This document shows positions 27,425 to 36,411 of a stretch of 64,000 nt of DNA, piece by piece. A program made the translations under genes and the position numbers. The stretch comes from an uncultured Ignavibacteria bacterium (GTDB taxonomy: Bacteria > Bacteroidota > Ignavibacteria > Kapaibacteriales > Kapaibacteriaceae). The notes beneath the pieces are model-generated. The model worked only from the letters and a program-made list of their open reading frames with translations. It was not told the origin of the DNA and ran no database searches. Position 1 is the first letter of the stretch. Each line of letters starts with the position of its first letter. The DNA lies in contig CAJAIA010000001.1 in assembly GCA_903939735.1 (NCBI GenBank), forward strand, positions 103,169 through 167,168. The letters run 5' to 3'.

Positions 27425-29620
27425 ATGACCGACGACATTTTGAAATGGCAGCAGCAAGCACTTGATGCTGTCGTCGACATCGCCGGCCTTTCAACTCGTC
27501 CATCTGCGATCGTCCGTGCACGTGCACGGATCATGGAGATCACGGATACGAGTGCGGCAGCACTCGAAGTCATTGCCTCAACCCTGCGCGAGATCGGTAT
27601 CTCTGCACAGTGTCAGAGTGTTTCCACGACATCTCCCTCTCCTGAACACGATCTTCGTGTACTGGCACTTAATGACGAGGGTTGGATCGTTCAGGCAACG
27701 ATCACTCAGCTGACACCTTGGTCGTCCCTTCTCGGACAGAAATCGCAGATGTATGTGATCATTATTGATGGTCGCTATACCTCTGTGTTCGCTGGTGACA
27801 CATCGATGCCTGATCACCGGGGACATCCGCTCTACGACTCAAAGCATCATGGCTTGGATAAGGACGCGAAGGAACTCCCGTATCATTTCCGTGATGTGTG
27901 GCCATCGATAAAGCGTATGCTCCGGCTTGAGCGCCGTGACATTTGGATCGTTATGATCTACTCGATTGTCACGAGTGTGTTGGGTCTTGTTGTGCCATTG
28001 AGCTCTCAGGCAATCGTTAACGCTGTGGCACTAGGCGTCTTCAGCCAGCAGCTCATTGTACTGTGCGTGGTGGTCTTTCTTGCTCTCACGGCGATGGCGT
28101 TTCTCGATGTTCTTGAGCGACACGTTATCGATATGATCCAGCGACGAATGTTCGTCTCGACAGCGTTTGATATCGTCTACCGTCTACCCCATCTCACAAA
28201 CGAAACGATGCGTCGGTCCTACGGCCCGGAACTCGTGAATCGCTTCTTCGATGTTATTACGGTTCAGAAATCTGTCGCCAAGTTCCTTCTTGAGGGAACC
28301 AACGCCTTGTTGGTGGTCCTGACGGGATTGATCGTCCTTGGCGTCTATCACCCGTTCTTCCTTGTCTACGATGTCGTCTTCTTGCTCTTTATCCCCTTCC
28401 TGATCTTCATTCTCGGACGGGGCGCTGTGACGACTGCCGTAAAAACGTCAAAGATGAAGTACATGGCTGCTGCATGGCTTGAAGATGTTGCTCGTAACCA
28501 ACTGGGCTTCAAGCTTACGCGCACGAGCCCGTTCATCTTCACCCGAGTCGACGACATCAGCACGGGATATGTCGAAGCGCGTCAGAAGCACTTCGTCATC
28601 ATGGCGCGCCAGATCTTCGGTTCGTACATCTTCCGTGGTTTTGCAACCGTGGGTGTACTTGCACTCGGCGGTATTCTTGTGATCGAGCAGGCTATCTCTC
28701 TCGGACAACTTGTGGCAGCCGAAATCATCATCATCCTTGTCTTTGGGGCGATGGATAAACTGATCACACAGTTCGACAGTTACTACGATATGGTCGCAGC
28801 GCTGAATAAGATTAGCGGCCTGATTGACCAGCCGCTTGAGGATGTGGGGGGTATACATGTCCCGCATTATGATAATGGTGCAGAGGTCGCACTCCACAAT
28901 CTTGGATTCGCGTATGGCCATGAAGCTGTTCTGTCTGATGTTTCGTTGTCGATAACACGTGGTGAACGTGTCAGTTTGGTCGGTAGCAGTGGCGCAGGTA
29001 AGTCAACGATTGCATCGGTAGTCCTCGGTTTGGAAAACCCGACGCACGGAAGCGTTGAGATCAATGGTGTTGATACGCGCACTGCGGACCTGCGATCGCT
29101 TCGCAAGCGCGTTGGATACATTTTTTCAGAAAATCAGATTATCCCAGGCACCGTGCTTGAGAACATCACGCTTGGGCGCGATGTAACCTCGAATGATCTT
29201 CAATGGGCACTCGAGATGGCCTGCTTGCAGGACGTGATTCGGGTCTTGCCCAATGGATTGCATACCATGCTTTCGGCAACAGGCGATAACCTTGCACTTG
29301 GCATTCGGCGAATGATCTTGTTTACGCGTATGATTCTTGATCGACCTGATCTTCTGGTGATCGACGAAGGATTCGAGGGTATTGATGATGGTACAAAGCT
29401 GAAGATGTTTGCCAACATCGTAGCGTGGAAGCAATGGACCGTGATGAACATCACGCATGATCCAGAGCTCTTGCGGTTGACGTCAAAGGTCTTCGTCCTG
29501 GACAGAGGCACGATTGTGGAATCGGGATCGCCACGCGATCTCAGCACAAAGGACTCCACATTTGCACGGCTTTTTCCTGAACTGAGCAGCGCCGCATCGA
29601 AGGGAGACCGCCATGCCTAA
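27425..29620 (+). CDS. Type I-secretion-like ABC exporter (permease plus ATPase) with degenerate signature motif
   Basis: A 731-residue half transporter. Residues 1-165 form an N-terminal soluble domain without the Cys-His of a C39 peptidase. Hydrophobic segments from about 175 to 455 follow, then the ATPase domain. Walker A GSSGAGKST is at about 519-527, the Q-loop is in FSENQII, Walker B is LLVIDEGFEGID near 642, and the H-loop is NITHD. The signature normally reading LSGGQ is replaced by LALGI. It overlaps the HlyD gene by 8 bases and heads a three-gene exporter operon. Substrate unknown; no precursor peptide is seen next to it. Confidence 0.88.
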   Translation: MTDDILKWQQQALDAVVDIAGLSTRPSAIVRARARIMEITDTSAAALEVIASTLREIGISAQCQSVSTTSPSPEHDLRVLALNDEGWIVQATITQLTPWSSLLGQKSQMYVIIIDGRYTSVFAGDTSMPDHRGHPLYDSKHHGLDKDAKELPYHFRDVWPSIKRMLRLERRDIWIVMIYSIVTSVLGLVVPLSSQAIVNAVALGVFSQQLIVLCVVVFLALTAMAFLDVLERHVIDMIQRRMFVSTAFDIVYRLPHLTNETMRRSYGPELVNRFFDVITVQKSVAKFLLEGTNALLVVLTGLIVLGVYHPFFLVYDVVFLLFIPFLIFILGRGAVTTAVKTSKMKYMAAAWLEDVARNQLGFKLTRTSPFIFTRVDDISTGYVEARQKHFVIMARQIFGSYIFRGFATVGVLALGGILVIEQAISLGQLVAAEIIIILVFGAMDKLITQFDSYYDMVAALNKISGLIDQPLEDVGGIHVPHYDNGAEVALHNLGFAYGHEAVLSDVSLSITRGERVSLVGSSGAGKSTIASVVLGLENPTHGSVEINGVDTRTADLRSLRKRVGYIFSENQIIPGTVLENITLGRDVTSNDLQWALEMACLQDVIRVLPNGLHTMLSATGDNLALGIRRMILFTRMILDRPDLLVIDEGFEGIDDGTKLKMFANIVAWKQWTVMNITHDPELLRLTSKVFVLDRGTIVESGSPRDLSTKDSTFARLFPELSSAASKGDRHA

Positions 29621-30887
29621 TACACCGCGTCGTCCAGACCACGGTTCGGATGTCTTTGCGTCAGAGCGTGCACATCGAAGCGTGTTTCGACTCGTAACGA
29701 CTCACACGGCACACCGCAATCTTGTCATCATGCTGTCGATTATCGTGCTCGTATCTGTCTCGTTCCTCGTGTTGGTGCCTTGGCAGCAGACGGTAAGCGG
29801 AACGGGTAAGGTTACCTCATTTGCACCGGAGGCACGACCGCAGACGGTTGAAAGTCGCATTAATGGTCGCATTGTACGCTGGTATGTCCGAGAAGGCGCA
29901 CGTGTTCGCAAGGGTGACACGATCGCAATTCTTGCCGATATCAATGTGAACTATCTCGATACAAACCTCTTGGTACGGATGCAATCACTGCGCGATAATG
30001 TGCAGGGTGCGCAAGATCGATCGATTGCTGTAGCAAGCGAACGACGCAAGCAGGCTGTCCAGCGTTACGACGCCTCTCGTGCGCGCCTTGAGAACGCTCG
30101 TATCGAATGTGCAACGTCGCGGATTCGCTATACGCGTGCCGATACGCTCTTCCGTCAGGATGTGATTGCTCGGCGCGATTTTGAAACCGCCGTACTGAAT
30201 CTCCAGAAGGCTGTTGCGGATTCCGTGAACGCTGTTGCCTCGGTGAATGTGGCGCAACAAGATGTTATCGCCGCTCTTGCTGAAGAGGAACGCGTGATGA
30301 ACCAGGCGATGGTAAGCGTACAGGAAGCGGACGTTCGATTGAGTAACACGGAAAACCGACTCGGCTTTGGTGTTGTGCTCGCGCCGCTTGATGGTACGGT
30401 AGTGCGAATTGCTAAGGCTGGTGCCGGACAAACCGTGAAAGAAGGCGACGAACTAGCACTCATTGTCCCAACAACCGCGGACCAAGCTGTTGAGATCTAC
30501 GTCAGCAGTATGGATGCCGCCCTGATCGAGCCCGGTCGGATGGTGTCACTCCACTTTAGCGGCTTCCCGGCGTTTCAGTTCAGCGGATGGCGCAACATTA
30601 ATGTGGGCATCTTTCACGGTATCGTCAAGGTTGTGGATGCGGTTGATGAGGGCACCGGACGATTCCGTGTACTCGTAGTCCCATCAGAACAACCCGGATT
30701 TACGCAATGGCCTGATGAGCGCTATCTGCGTCAGGGAACTGACGCATCAGCGTGGGTCTTGCTCGATGAAGTCTCTATTGGATACGAACTCTGGCGACAG
30801 TTGATGGGCTTCCCACCACAGTTCCCAGTGCCTGTCAAGGATGAGCGCGTCAAACAACAGGAAAAACAGGCGAAGGCCAAGAAATGA
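29613..30887 (+). CDS. HlyD-family periplasmic adaptor
   Basis: A 424-residue membrane-fusion protein connecting the inner-membrane ABC exporter to an outer-membrane channel. One helix at about 35-53 (VIMLSIIVLVSVSFLVLVPW) is followed by the biotinyl-lipoyl-like motif ESRINGRIVRWYVREGARVRKGD and a long coiled-coil hairpin (about 120-245) rich in Arg/Glu/Ala. The second lipoyl half is LAPLDGTVVRIAKAGAGQTVKEGD. It overlaps both neighbours by a few bases, so all three are translated together. Confidence 0.93.
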   Translation: MPNTPRRPDHGSDVFASERAHRSVFRLVTTHTAHRNLVIMLSIIVLVSVSFLVLVPWQQTVSGTGKVTSFAPEARPQTVESRINGRIVRWYVREGARVRKGDTIAILADINVNYLDTNLLVRMQSLRDNVQGAQDRSIAVASERRKQAVQRYDASRARLENARIECATSRIRYTRADTLFRQDVIARRDFETAVLNLQKAVADSVNAVASVNVAQQDVIAALAEEERVMNQAMVSVQEADVRLSNTENRLGFGVVLAPLDGTVVRIAKAGAGQTVKEGDELALIVPTTADQAVEIYVSSMDAALIEPGRMVSLHFSGFPAFQFSGWRNINVGIFHGIVKVVDAVDEGTGRFRVLVVPSEQPGFTQWPDERYLRQGTDASAWVLLDEVSIGYELWRQLMGFPPQFPVPVKDERVKQQEKQAKAKK

Positions 30888-32254
30888 TCGCACGTGTGGC
30901 ACTACTCGTCGTGATCGCTGGCCTTGGCATGCAGCTGTCGGCGCAGCAACTCATGACACTTGAATCGTTCCTGGCGCAGGTCGAGCGACAGCATCCATCG
31001 CTGCGATCAGCGACCTTCGAGCCAGAACTTGCTGAAGCGGAGATACGATCAGCACTTGGACGTTTTGACCCCCTGATGGAGGTCGCGTATGAGTACAAGG
31101 ACAAAGCAGGTAACGACAAATTGAATCTGTTCGAGGGTTCGCTCGAACTCCCGCTCGACATGATGTTCGGTCCGAAGTTGAAAGCCTCGTACACCCGAGG
31201 CCTCGGTACGAACATCAACCCAGAGCAGCTCACGACGCTTCCCGGTGAGGGTTCGCTCGGAGTCTCGCTGCCGTTGTTTCAGGGCATCTTTACTGACGCG
31301 CGTCGTAATGGCTTGCGGAAGGCTATGCTACGCCCCGATCTGGCACGTGCGCAGTATCAACTTGAACGCAACACGCTCCTTCGCTCCGCAGCCGTGCGGT
31401 ATTGGGACTGGAGCGAGGCAATTGCAGCGCTTGACGTTGCCGATAGTCTTCTTCTGCTTGCAGATACCCGGGCCGATTTTGTGCGACGTCGCGTACTGGC
31501 CGGTGAAGCGGCTGGGATAGATACGATCGAAATCGCGCAGGAAGTCCAGCGTCGCATCGGTGAACGACTCCGTGCGTTGCGGATCGTTGAACAGTTTGCT
31601 ATCGACGTGTCCGTGTTTGTCTGGAATCCCGACGGATCAGCACCGAATATGTCGCAGGTTCGCCCCTTTCCCCTGCCCGTAGATGAGGGCGCAGCAGTGC
31701 GTCTCGAGGACGAGGTTGCGCGCGCGCGTGCATTGCGTCCAGAGCTCCAACGCATCGGCGTATTGCAGGAAACCTCACGTCTCGACTCTGCCCTTGCGTC
31801 GGAATTCATGCGCCCATATGTCGAGCTCGAAGCAGGCCTGATGTCCTATGACGTTTCGGCAGTGAGCAAGCTTGACTACAAGGTGGGAGTCCGTGTACAC
31901 CAACCGCTGCTGTTTCGTCAGGCGAGCGCGCAAGTTCAAACAGCTGGCATCGGTGTTCAACGTGCCGATCTCACAAGGTCGCTCCTCGAACGCGTGATCG
32001 ATGCAGATGTTGCCAATGCACTTGTAAGCGTCGACCGGACACGCGAGCGGCTCCGTGCAGCAGTGACGGAACAAGACCTTGCCCGCCGGATGGTGGACGC
32101 TGAGCTTCGCCGCTTCGTCGGAGGAGAGTCGTCCCTCCTATCTGTGAATCTTCGGGAACGGTTCTATGCCGAGGCCCTATTGCGGGTGATATCAGCGCGT
32201 GCGGACCTCGCCCGCGCATTCATCACGCTTCGTTGGGCTACAGGAACCATCTGA
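30884..32254 (+). CDS. TolC-family outer-membrane efflux protein
   Basis: A 456-residue outer-membrane channel with a signal peptide (MIARVALLVVIAGLGMQLSA) and the long alpha-helical stretches and spaced beta strands of the OEP family, including two repeats of the helical hairpin (LRSAAVRYWDWSEAIAALDV and, later, DADVANALVSVDRTRERL). Its start overlaps the HlyD stop by 4 bases. Together with the two upstream genes it forms a complete tripartite export system. Confidence 0.9.
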   Translation: MIARVALLVVIAGLGMQLSAQQLMTLESFLAQVERQHPSLRSATFEPELAEAEIRSALGRFDPLMEVAYEYKDKAGNDKLNLFEGSLELPLDMMFGPKLKASYTRGLGTNINPEQLTTLPGEGSLGVSLPLFQGIFTDARRNGLRKAMLRPDLARAQYQLERNTLLRSAAVRYWDWSEAIAALDVADSLLLLADTRADFVRRRVLAGEAAGIDTIEIAQEVQRRIGERLRALRIVEQFAIDVSVFVWNPDGSAPNMSQVRPFPLPVDEGAAVRLEDEVARARALRPELQRIGVLQETSRLDSALASEFMRPYVELEAGLMSYDVSAVSKLDYKVGVRVHQPLLFRQASAQVQTAGIGVQRADLTRSLLERVIDADVANALVSVDRTRERLRAAVTEQDLARRMVDAELRRFVGGESSLLSVNLRERFYAEALLRVISARADLARAFITLRWATGTI

Positions 32255-32260
32255 TTCCCG

Positions 32261-32268
32261 TATCTTTG
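32261..32268 (+). promoter_or_regulatory. Putative -7 box TATCTTTG for the etf operon
   Basis: A perfect TAnnTTTG match seven bases after the outer-membrane channel stop codon and about 35 bases before etfB. The identical octamer precedes the tRNA gene at 34650. Confidence 0.55.
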
Positions 32269-32302
32269 TTGCCCTCTTCTCTTGTTTCAATCCGAGAGTA
32301 CC

Positions 32303-33049
32303 ATGAATATCCTCGTTTGCATTAGTCAAGTACCGGATACCACGACGCGCGTCGCCGTGGGATCGGACGGCAAAAGCATCAATCCTGCAGGTGTCAAATT
32401 CATCCTCAATCCATACGATGAGTTTGCAATCGAAGAAGGTCTTCGCCTCAAAGAACAGCACGGTGGAACGGTAACAACCGTCACTGTCGGACCAGACACA
32501 GCAAAGGACGTGCTTCGCACGGCGCTCGCTATGGGATCCGACACAGCAGTGCTGGTTAAGGATGAGTCACGCGCTGATTCATTCGTTGTTGCCTCGGCGA
32601 TTGCTGAGCTTGCCAAGGAGTCATCGCCAGACGTGATCATCTTTGGACGTCAGTCCATCGACTTTGATTCGTTTGTTCTACCATCAATGGTCGCTGAACT
32701 CGTCAACTGGCCGAGCATCACGATGGTTTCTTCCCTTTCGATCAACGGCACGGACATCACAGCCGAGCGCGATATCGAAGGTGGCCGTGAGCAGGTTACG
32801 TCGTCACTTCCGTGCGTTATCAGCGCTCAGAAGGGCCTCAACGAGCCACGCTATCCAAAGCTCCCAGACATCATGAAAGCAAAGTCGAAGCCAATCACCG
32901 AGCGTGCTGCTTCGTCAGTCGCTGCACGTGTTGAAACGCTCGATATGCAGCTGCCGGACAACAAGCGTCTCAATCGCGTATTTGGCGATACTGATGCTGA
33001 TCTCGACCAGGTCGTACGTCTCCTCCACGAAGAAGCAAAGGTGATCTAA
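32303..33049 (+). CDS. etfB: Electron transfer flavoprotein, beta subunit
   Basis: Small subunit of the soluble FAD/AMP electron carrier that takes electrons from acyl-CoA dehydrogenases. MNILVCISQVPDTTTRV at the N-terminus, NPYDEFAIEEGLRLKE and the central GRQSIDFDS, plus the recognition-loop region LPCVISAQKGLNEPRYPKL, are typical. 248 residues. I chose the ATG at 32303 rather than the upstream in-frame codon at 32282, as MNILV is the canonical start and GAGAG precedes it. etfA follows after 2 bases. Confidence 0.96.
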   Translation: MNILVCISQVPDTTTRVAVGSDGKSINPAGVKFILNPYDEFAIEEGLRLKEQHGGTVTTVTVGPDTAKDVLRTALAMGSDTAVLVKDESRADSFVVASAIAELAKESSPDVIIFGRQSIDFDSFVLPSMVAELVNWPSITMVSSLSINGTDITAERDIEGGREQVTSSLPCVISAQKGLNEPRYPKLPDIMKAKSKPITERAASSVAARVETLDMQLPDNKRLNRVFGDTDADLDQVVRLLHEEAKVI

Positions 33050-33051
33050 CA

Positions 33052-34017
33052 ATGAGTATTCTCGTCGTTCTTGAACCACAAGGTGATGGTCTTAAGCGCT
33101 CGTCCTACGAAGCGCTCACAGCTGCTCGCGGTATCGCCAATGGCGCTGCCATCAATGGAATCGTCTTCAATGCTTCAGAGCAACAGCTCAGTGCAGCAGG
33201 TGCGTATGGTCTTGCTTCATGCATGGTTGTCGCTGGTTCAGAGATTGCCTCCAAGCCAAGCCACGTTGCAGCGGCAATCGCTGAAGCTGCGGCGGCATGC
33301 TCAGCAACAACCGTGATCTTCACTGCCAATGCATTTGGTAAGGACGTAGCTCCACGTGTTGCTGTGCGACTGAATGCCGGCCTCTTGGCTGACTGCACGG
33401 AGCTTTCTGGAACAGCCGCTCAGCCCCTAGCTGTTCGACCTGTCTACGCTGGCAAGGCGAAACTTGGGGTGAAGTCAACCACTCCGTCAACAGTGCTTAC
33501 GCTGCGCCCGAATGTCTTCACGGCGAAGGCAGACGCAACGTCGACTGTCACGGCGCAAGCATTCGCTCCGGCAGTGGATGCATCGATGCGTTCAACCGTC
33601 GTTACTGGTGTCTCGAAGAACGAGGGCTCGCTCGACGTTTCTGAAGCTGACATGGTAGTATCTGGCGGTCGCGGTTTGAAGGGCCCAGAGAACTTCCATT
33701 TGGTTGAGAATCTTGCCAAGTCCCTGGGTGCTGCCGTTGGCGCGTCACGTGCCGTCGTTGATGCCGGATGGCGTCCACATCGTGAGCAGGTTGGCCAAAC
33801 GGGCAAGACCGTGAGCCCAACGCTCTATGTTGCCGTTGGTATCAGCGGTGCCGTTCAGCACCTTGCAGGCATGTCGTCGAGCAAGATTATTCTTGCTGTG
33901 AATAAGGACAAGGATGCACCAATCTTCAGCGTTGCCGATTACGGCATTGTTGGAGATGCATTTGAGATCCTACCGCGTCTCACATCTCGCATTGGTGCGG
34001 TAACGGGTCGAGGCTAA
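33052..34017 (+). CDS. etfA: Electron transfer flavoprotein, alpha subunit
   Basis: Large subunit of the electron transfer flavoprotein. The C-terminal FAD-binding domain is clear: VSGGRGLKGPENF, GASRAVVDAGWRPH, QVGQTGKTVSPTLYVAVGIS and GAVQHLAGM. 321 residues is usual. The pair links fatty-acid or amino-acid oxidation to the quinone pool, but no dehydrogenase or ETF-quinone oxidoreductase is in the window. Confidence 0.96.
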   Translation: MSILVVLEPQGDGLKRSSYEALTAARGIANGAAINGIVFNASEQQLSAAGAYGLASCMVVAGSEIASKPSHVAAAIAEAAAACSATTVIFTANAFGKDVAPRVAVRLNAGLLADCTELSGTAAQPLAVRPVYAGKAKLGVKSTTPSTVLTLRPNVFTAKADATSTVTAQAFAPAVDASMRSTVVTGVSKNEGSLDVSEADMVVSGGRGLKGPENFHLVENLAKSLGAAVGASRAVVDAGWRPHREQVGQTGKTVSPTLYVAVGISGAVQHLAGMSSSKIILAVNKDKDAPIFSVADYGIVGDAFEILPRLTSRIGAVTGRG

Positions 34018-34028
34018 GCGCATACCCA

Positions 34029-34634
34029 ATGAACAAGATCCAAGTCGATATCCTGGGTCTGTCGATCAACCCGAACTCGCAGCGTGCCTATGCACTGCTG
34101 CTCAAAGAGGTTGATGGCCCCCGTCGTTTGCCGATCGTGATCGGTGAGCCGGAGGCGCAAGCAATTGCGAATGAGCTCGAGGGTGTTCGTCCACAACGTC
34201 CGATGACGCACGATTTGCTTCGTAGTGTCATCGAAACGCTTGGTGCATCGGTGAAGGAAGTGCTCATCTCCGAGATCAAGGAAGGCACATTCTACGCCAA
34301 GATCTTGTTCGAGTATTCAGATCTTGAAGTAGATGCACGTCCGAGCGATGCGATCGCCCTTGCTGTGCGTTGTGGAGCCCCACTCTACATCAGCGAAGAG
34401 ATCATGGATGAAGTTTCGCTTCGTGCTGAGGACATCCAAGAGATCGACGCGGAACAGCCAGGTGAGGAGTCAGAGGATCACGAAGCGGCAAGTCCAGCTC
34501 AACAGCGTGAAGCACCAACACAGCCGCTCACAGAGCGCCAACGTTTGGAGCAGGAACTCGATCAGGCGATCAAGGTCGAGGACTATGAAGCTGCAGCACG
34601 AATTCGCGACGATCTGCAACGACTCGATAGTTGA
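34029..34634 (+). CDS. Bifunctional nuclease-family protein (DUF151) with UVR motif
   Basis: A 201-residue protein. Residues 1-135 are a DUF151/BFN domain (LPIVIGEPEAQAIANELEG, RPSDAIALAVRCGAPLYISEEI), a family with reported nuclease activity. A Gln/Glu-rich linker leads to a C-terminal UvrB/UvrC-type helical motif (RLEQELDQAIKVEDYEAAAR, continuing IRDDLQRL). This two-domain form is widespread in Bacteroidota and Chlorobi. It lies 11 bases after etfA and is probably cotranscribed. Confidence 0.9.
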   Translation: MNKIQVDILGLSINPNSQRAYALLLKEVDGPRRLPIVIGEPEAQAIANELEGVRPQRPMTHDLLRSVIETLGASVKEVLISEIKEGTFYAKILFEYSDLEVDARPSDAIALAVRCGAPLYISEEIMDEVSLRAEDIQEIDAEQPGEESEDHEAASPAQQREAPTQPLTERQRLEQELDQAIKVEDYEAAARIRDDLQRLDS

Positions 34635-34649
34635 TCAACGACCAATTTG

Positions 34650-34657
34650 TATCTTTG
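34650..34657 (+). promoter_or_regulatory. Putative -7 box TATCTTTG for the tRNA gene
   Basis: A perfect TAnnTTTG match 13 bases before the first base of the tRNA, so transcription would begin almost at the mature 5' end. Confidence 0.55.
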
Positions 34658-34670
34658 TAGCCCTTGTGGC

Positions 34671-34744
34671 GCCGGAGTAGCTCAGGTGGTTAGAGCAACG
34701 GAATCATAATCCGTGTGTCGGGGGTTCAAGTCCCTCCTCCGGTA
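34671..34744 (+). tRNA. tRNA with CAT anticodon (elongator Met, or Ile2 if lysidine-modified)
   Basis: A full 74-base cloverleaf. Acceptor stem GCCGGAG pairs with CTCCGGT; the D stem is GCTC/GAGC; the anticodon stem ACGGA/TCCGT encloses loop ATCATAA with anticodon CAT at 34705-34707; the T arm is GGGGG-TTCAAGT-CCCTC; discriminator A, and no encoded CCA. A paired first base (G-T) and a non-GGG anticodon stem argue against initiator tRNA. Elongator Met and Ile(CAU) cannot be separated by eye. Confidence 0.95.
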
Positions 34745-34768
34745 CAACCAACAATAGGTTGTCCACGT

Positions 34769-34794
34769 ACAACGAGACCCTCGGGTCTCGTTGT
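34769..34794. terminator. Bidirectional terminator between the tRNA and the minus-strand lipid operon
   Basis: ACAACGAGACC, loop CTCG, GGTCTCGTTGT form an 11-bp perfect stem in the 54-base gap between the tRNA 3' end and the convergent methyltransferase gene. The T-tracts on either side are poor (only GTTGCG to the right). Its location between convergent units supports a terminator role for both strands. Confidence 0.7.
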
Positions 34795-34798
34795 TGCG

Positions 34799-35350
34799 TT
34801 ATGGGGTCTGCTCCCCTCCCGCGAGAAGCTCGACGGCAGTTCGTTCGGCCGGAATACGCACAGTAAGCAAGAGTGCAAGATTGAGTACCGTGCCAACACA
34901 TGCGGTGATTGGTGCATTCACCAGCAGCGGCACGGCAATGAACTCCATGATCACAGCCACATAGTTGGGATGTGGGATCAATGCGTAGGGACCGCGCGCA
35001 ACGCGTCTGTTACCAGGAATGACGATGATGCGTGTATTCCATGCGTCCCCAAGTGATGCAATTGCCCAATATCGCAGCAACTGTGCACAAACGAAGATCG
35101 ACAGCCAAAGCCACCACAATCCGAACACTCCAACGGCAGGTGCAGCAGATCCACGAATAAGTCCTTCGGCGTTGAAGGCCAGGAACCAGCACACGTGCAA
35201 CAGCACGATCGTCGGATAATGCCCTCGTCCTATCTCTATGCCGCCACGTTCCCGAGCACGGCGTTCGTTACGCCGCGCCAGAACGAGCTCACTGAATCGT
35301 TGCAACACAAGGATAATTGTTACGCATTGGAGAACAAGTGTGGAGCTCAT
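34799..35350 (-). CDS. Isoprenylcysteine carboxyl methyltransferase-family membrane protein
   Basis: A 183-residue membrane protein with four to five hydrophobic helices and the ICMT signature GPYALIPHPNYVAVIMEF in its C-terminal half (the His-Pro and distal Glu are the conserved SAM-site residues). It overlaps the type III polyketide synthase gene upstream by 4 bases. In Bacillus subtilis the same pair (BpsA synthase and BpsB/YpbQ) makes and O-methylates alkylpyrones, so methylation of the polyketide is a reasonable inference. It is the last gene before the terminator at 34769-34794. Confidence 0.85.
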   Translation of the reverse strand: MSSTLVLQCVTIILVLQRFSELVLARRNERRARERGGIEIGRGHYPTIVLLHVCWFLAFNAEGLIRGSAAPAVGVFGLWWLWLSIFVCAQLLRYWAIASLGDAWNTRIIVIPGNRRVARGPYALIPHPNYVAVIMEFIAVPLLVNAPITACVGTVLNLALLLTVRIPAERTAVELLAGGEQTP

Positions 35351-36411
35351 GAATTGTCTCGTTGGTGATCACGCAAGCCGAGCAGCAAGAGTTCCGAGCT
35401 GAAGCCTGGTCCGAGCGCAGCCATCACGGCATAACCGCGTTGCTGTCGGTTCGGATCGTTGTACCATCTGTCCAACACGAAGAGTACAGAGGCACTCGAC
35501 ATATTACCGTACGTCCGAAGTACCTCGCGTGCGTGGGCAAATGTCTCTGTCGGCATGGAAGCAGCCTCGGCATAGGCATCCAACACCTTGGCACCTCCTG
35601 GATGTGCAATGATGGCGGAGACATCATCTGCTGTAACGCCCCATTGACGATAGGCATGGCTGAGCACATCTGGGATATGAGACCGGACAAACGATGGTAT
35701 GTCGCGCGAGAACCGAACACTTAGTCCCTCATTTGTAACATCCCACCCCATAATGTCGGAGGTGTCCGAAAACAGCGTGCTGATGCCTGACCCCAGAGCG
35801 ACCGTGTGAGGCTGCGCTGAGACAACAACAGCTGCGGCACCATCACCAAAGATCGAGCTCGCAACAATATTCGATGTTCGCGTATCCGATTGCCGGAAGG
35901 TTACGCTACAGATTTCAACGGCAACGAAAAGCACTGGAGCGCCGTTGCATGCACGCGCGAGATCCGCCGCACGCGCGAGGCCCGCCACTCCACCGGCGCA
36001 GCCCAATCCGAAGATGGGAATGCGAAGTGTGTGTGGCGACAAACCAAGGCGCTGGATGAGGGTCGCGTCAAGAGACGGCGTCATGATACCTGTTGTACTG
36101 ACGACAACAACAGCAGCGATTTCCTGGTCGATTCCCTGACAGGCTGCACGAGCTGCACGCTCGGCGAGATCTGCGGCAGTTGTTGCATAGACATGGTTGG
36201 TCTGGGCAAATCCGTGATCCTCGGCGTACCACGCTGGATCACAGACGAACCGACGCGTATGAATGTGATCGTGCTCGAAGACGCTAAGCAAACGATCAAG
36301 ATCAGCAACACGTCCGCCAAACACACGCTCAACAGTAGAGCGCACCATACGTTGATCGACAACGTGTTCTGGTACTGCAGTGCCGATCCCCTGGATTCCA
36401 ACAGTCATCAT
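35347..36411 (-). CDS. Type III polyketide synthase (chalcone/stilbene synthase family)
   Basis: A 354-residue homodimeric ketosynthase that extends acyl-CoA with malonyl-CoA and cyclises the product. Catalytic Cys138 ([11 protein letters not shown]), His270 ([10 protein letters not shown]) and Asn303 (YGNMSSAS) are all present, as is the C-terminal [13 protein letters not shown] loop. Bacterial members with this pattern make alkylpyrones or alkylresorcinols from long-chain acyl-CoA. I chose the ATG at 36411, which overlaps the nitroreductase stop (ATGA); the ATG directly after it is the alternative, and the longest frame adds 12 unlikely residues. Confidence 0.93.
   Translation of the reverse strand: MMTVGIQGIGTAVPEHVVDQRMVRSTVERVFGGRVADLDRLLSVFEHDHIHTRRFVCDPAWYAEDHGFAQTNHVYATTAADLAERAARAACQGIDQEIAAVVVVSTTGIMTPSLDATLIQRLGLSPHTLRIPIFGLGCAGGVAGLARAADLARACNGAPVLFVAVEICSVTFRQSDTRTSNIVASSIFGDGAAAVVVSAQPHTVALGSGISTLFSDTSDIMGWDVTNEGLSVRFSRDIPSFVRSHIPDVLSHAYRQWGVTADDVSAIIAHPGGAKVLDAYAEAASMPTETFAHAREVLRTYGNMSSASVLFVLDRWYNDPNRQQRGYAVMAALGPGFSSELLLLGLRDHQRDNS

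Noticed and set aside
34671-34800. tRNA followed by an inverted repeat as a possible integration (att) site
   Set aside because: No integrase, direct repeat of the tRNA 3' end or foreign DNA is present; the inverted repeat is best read as a terminator.
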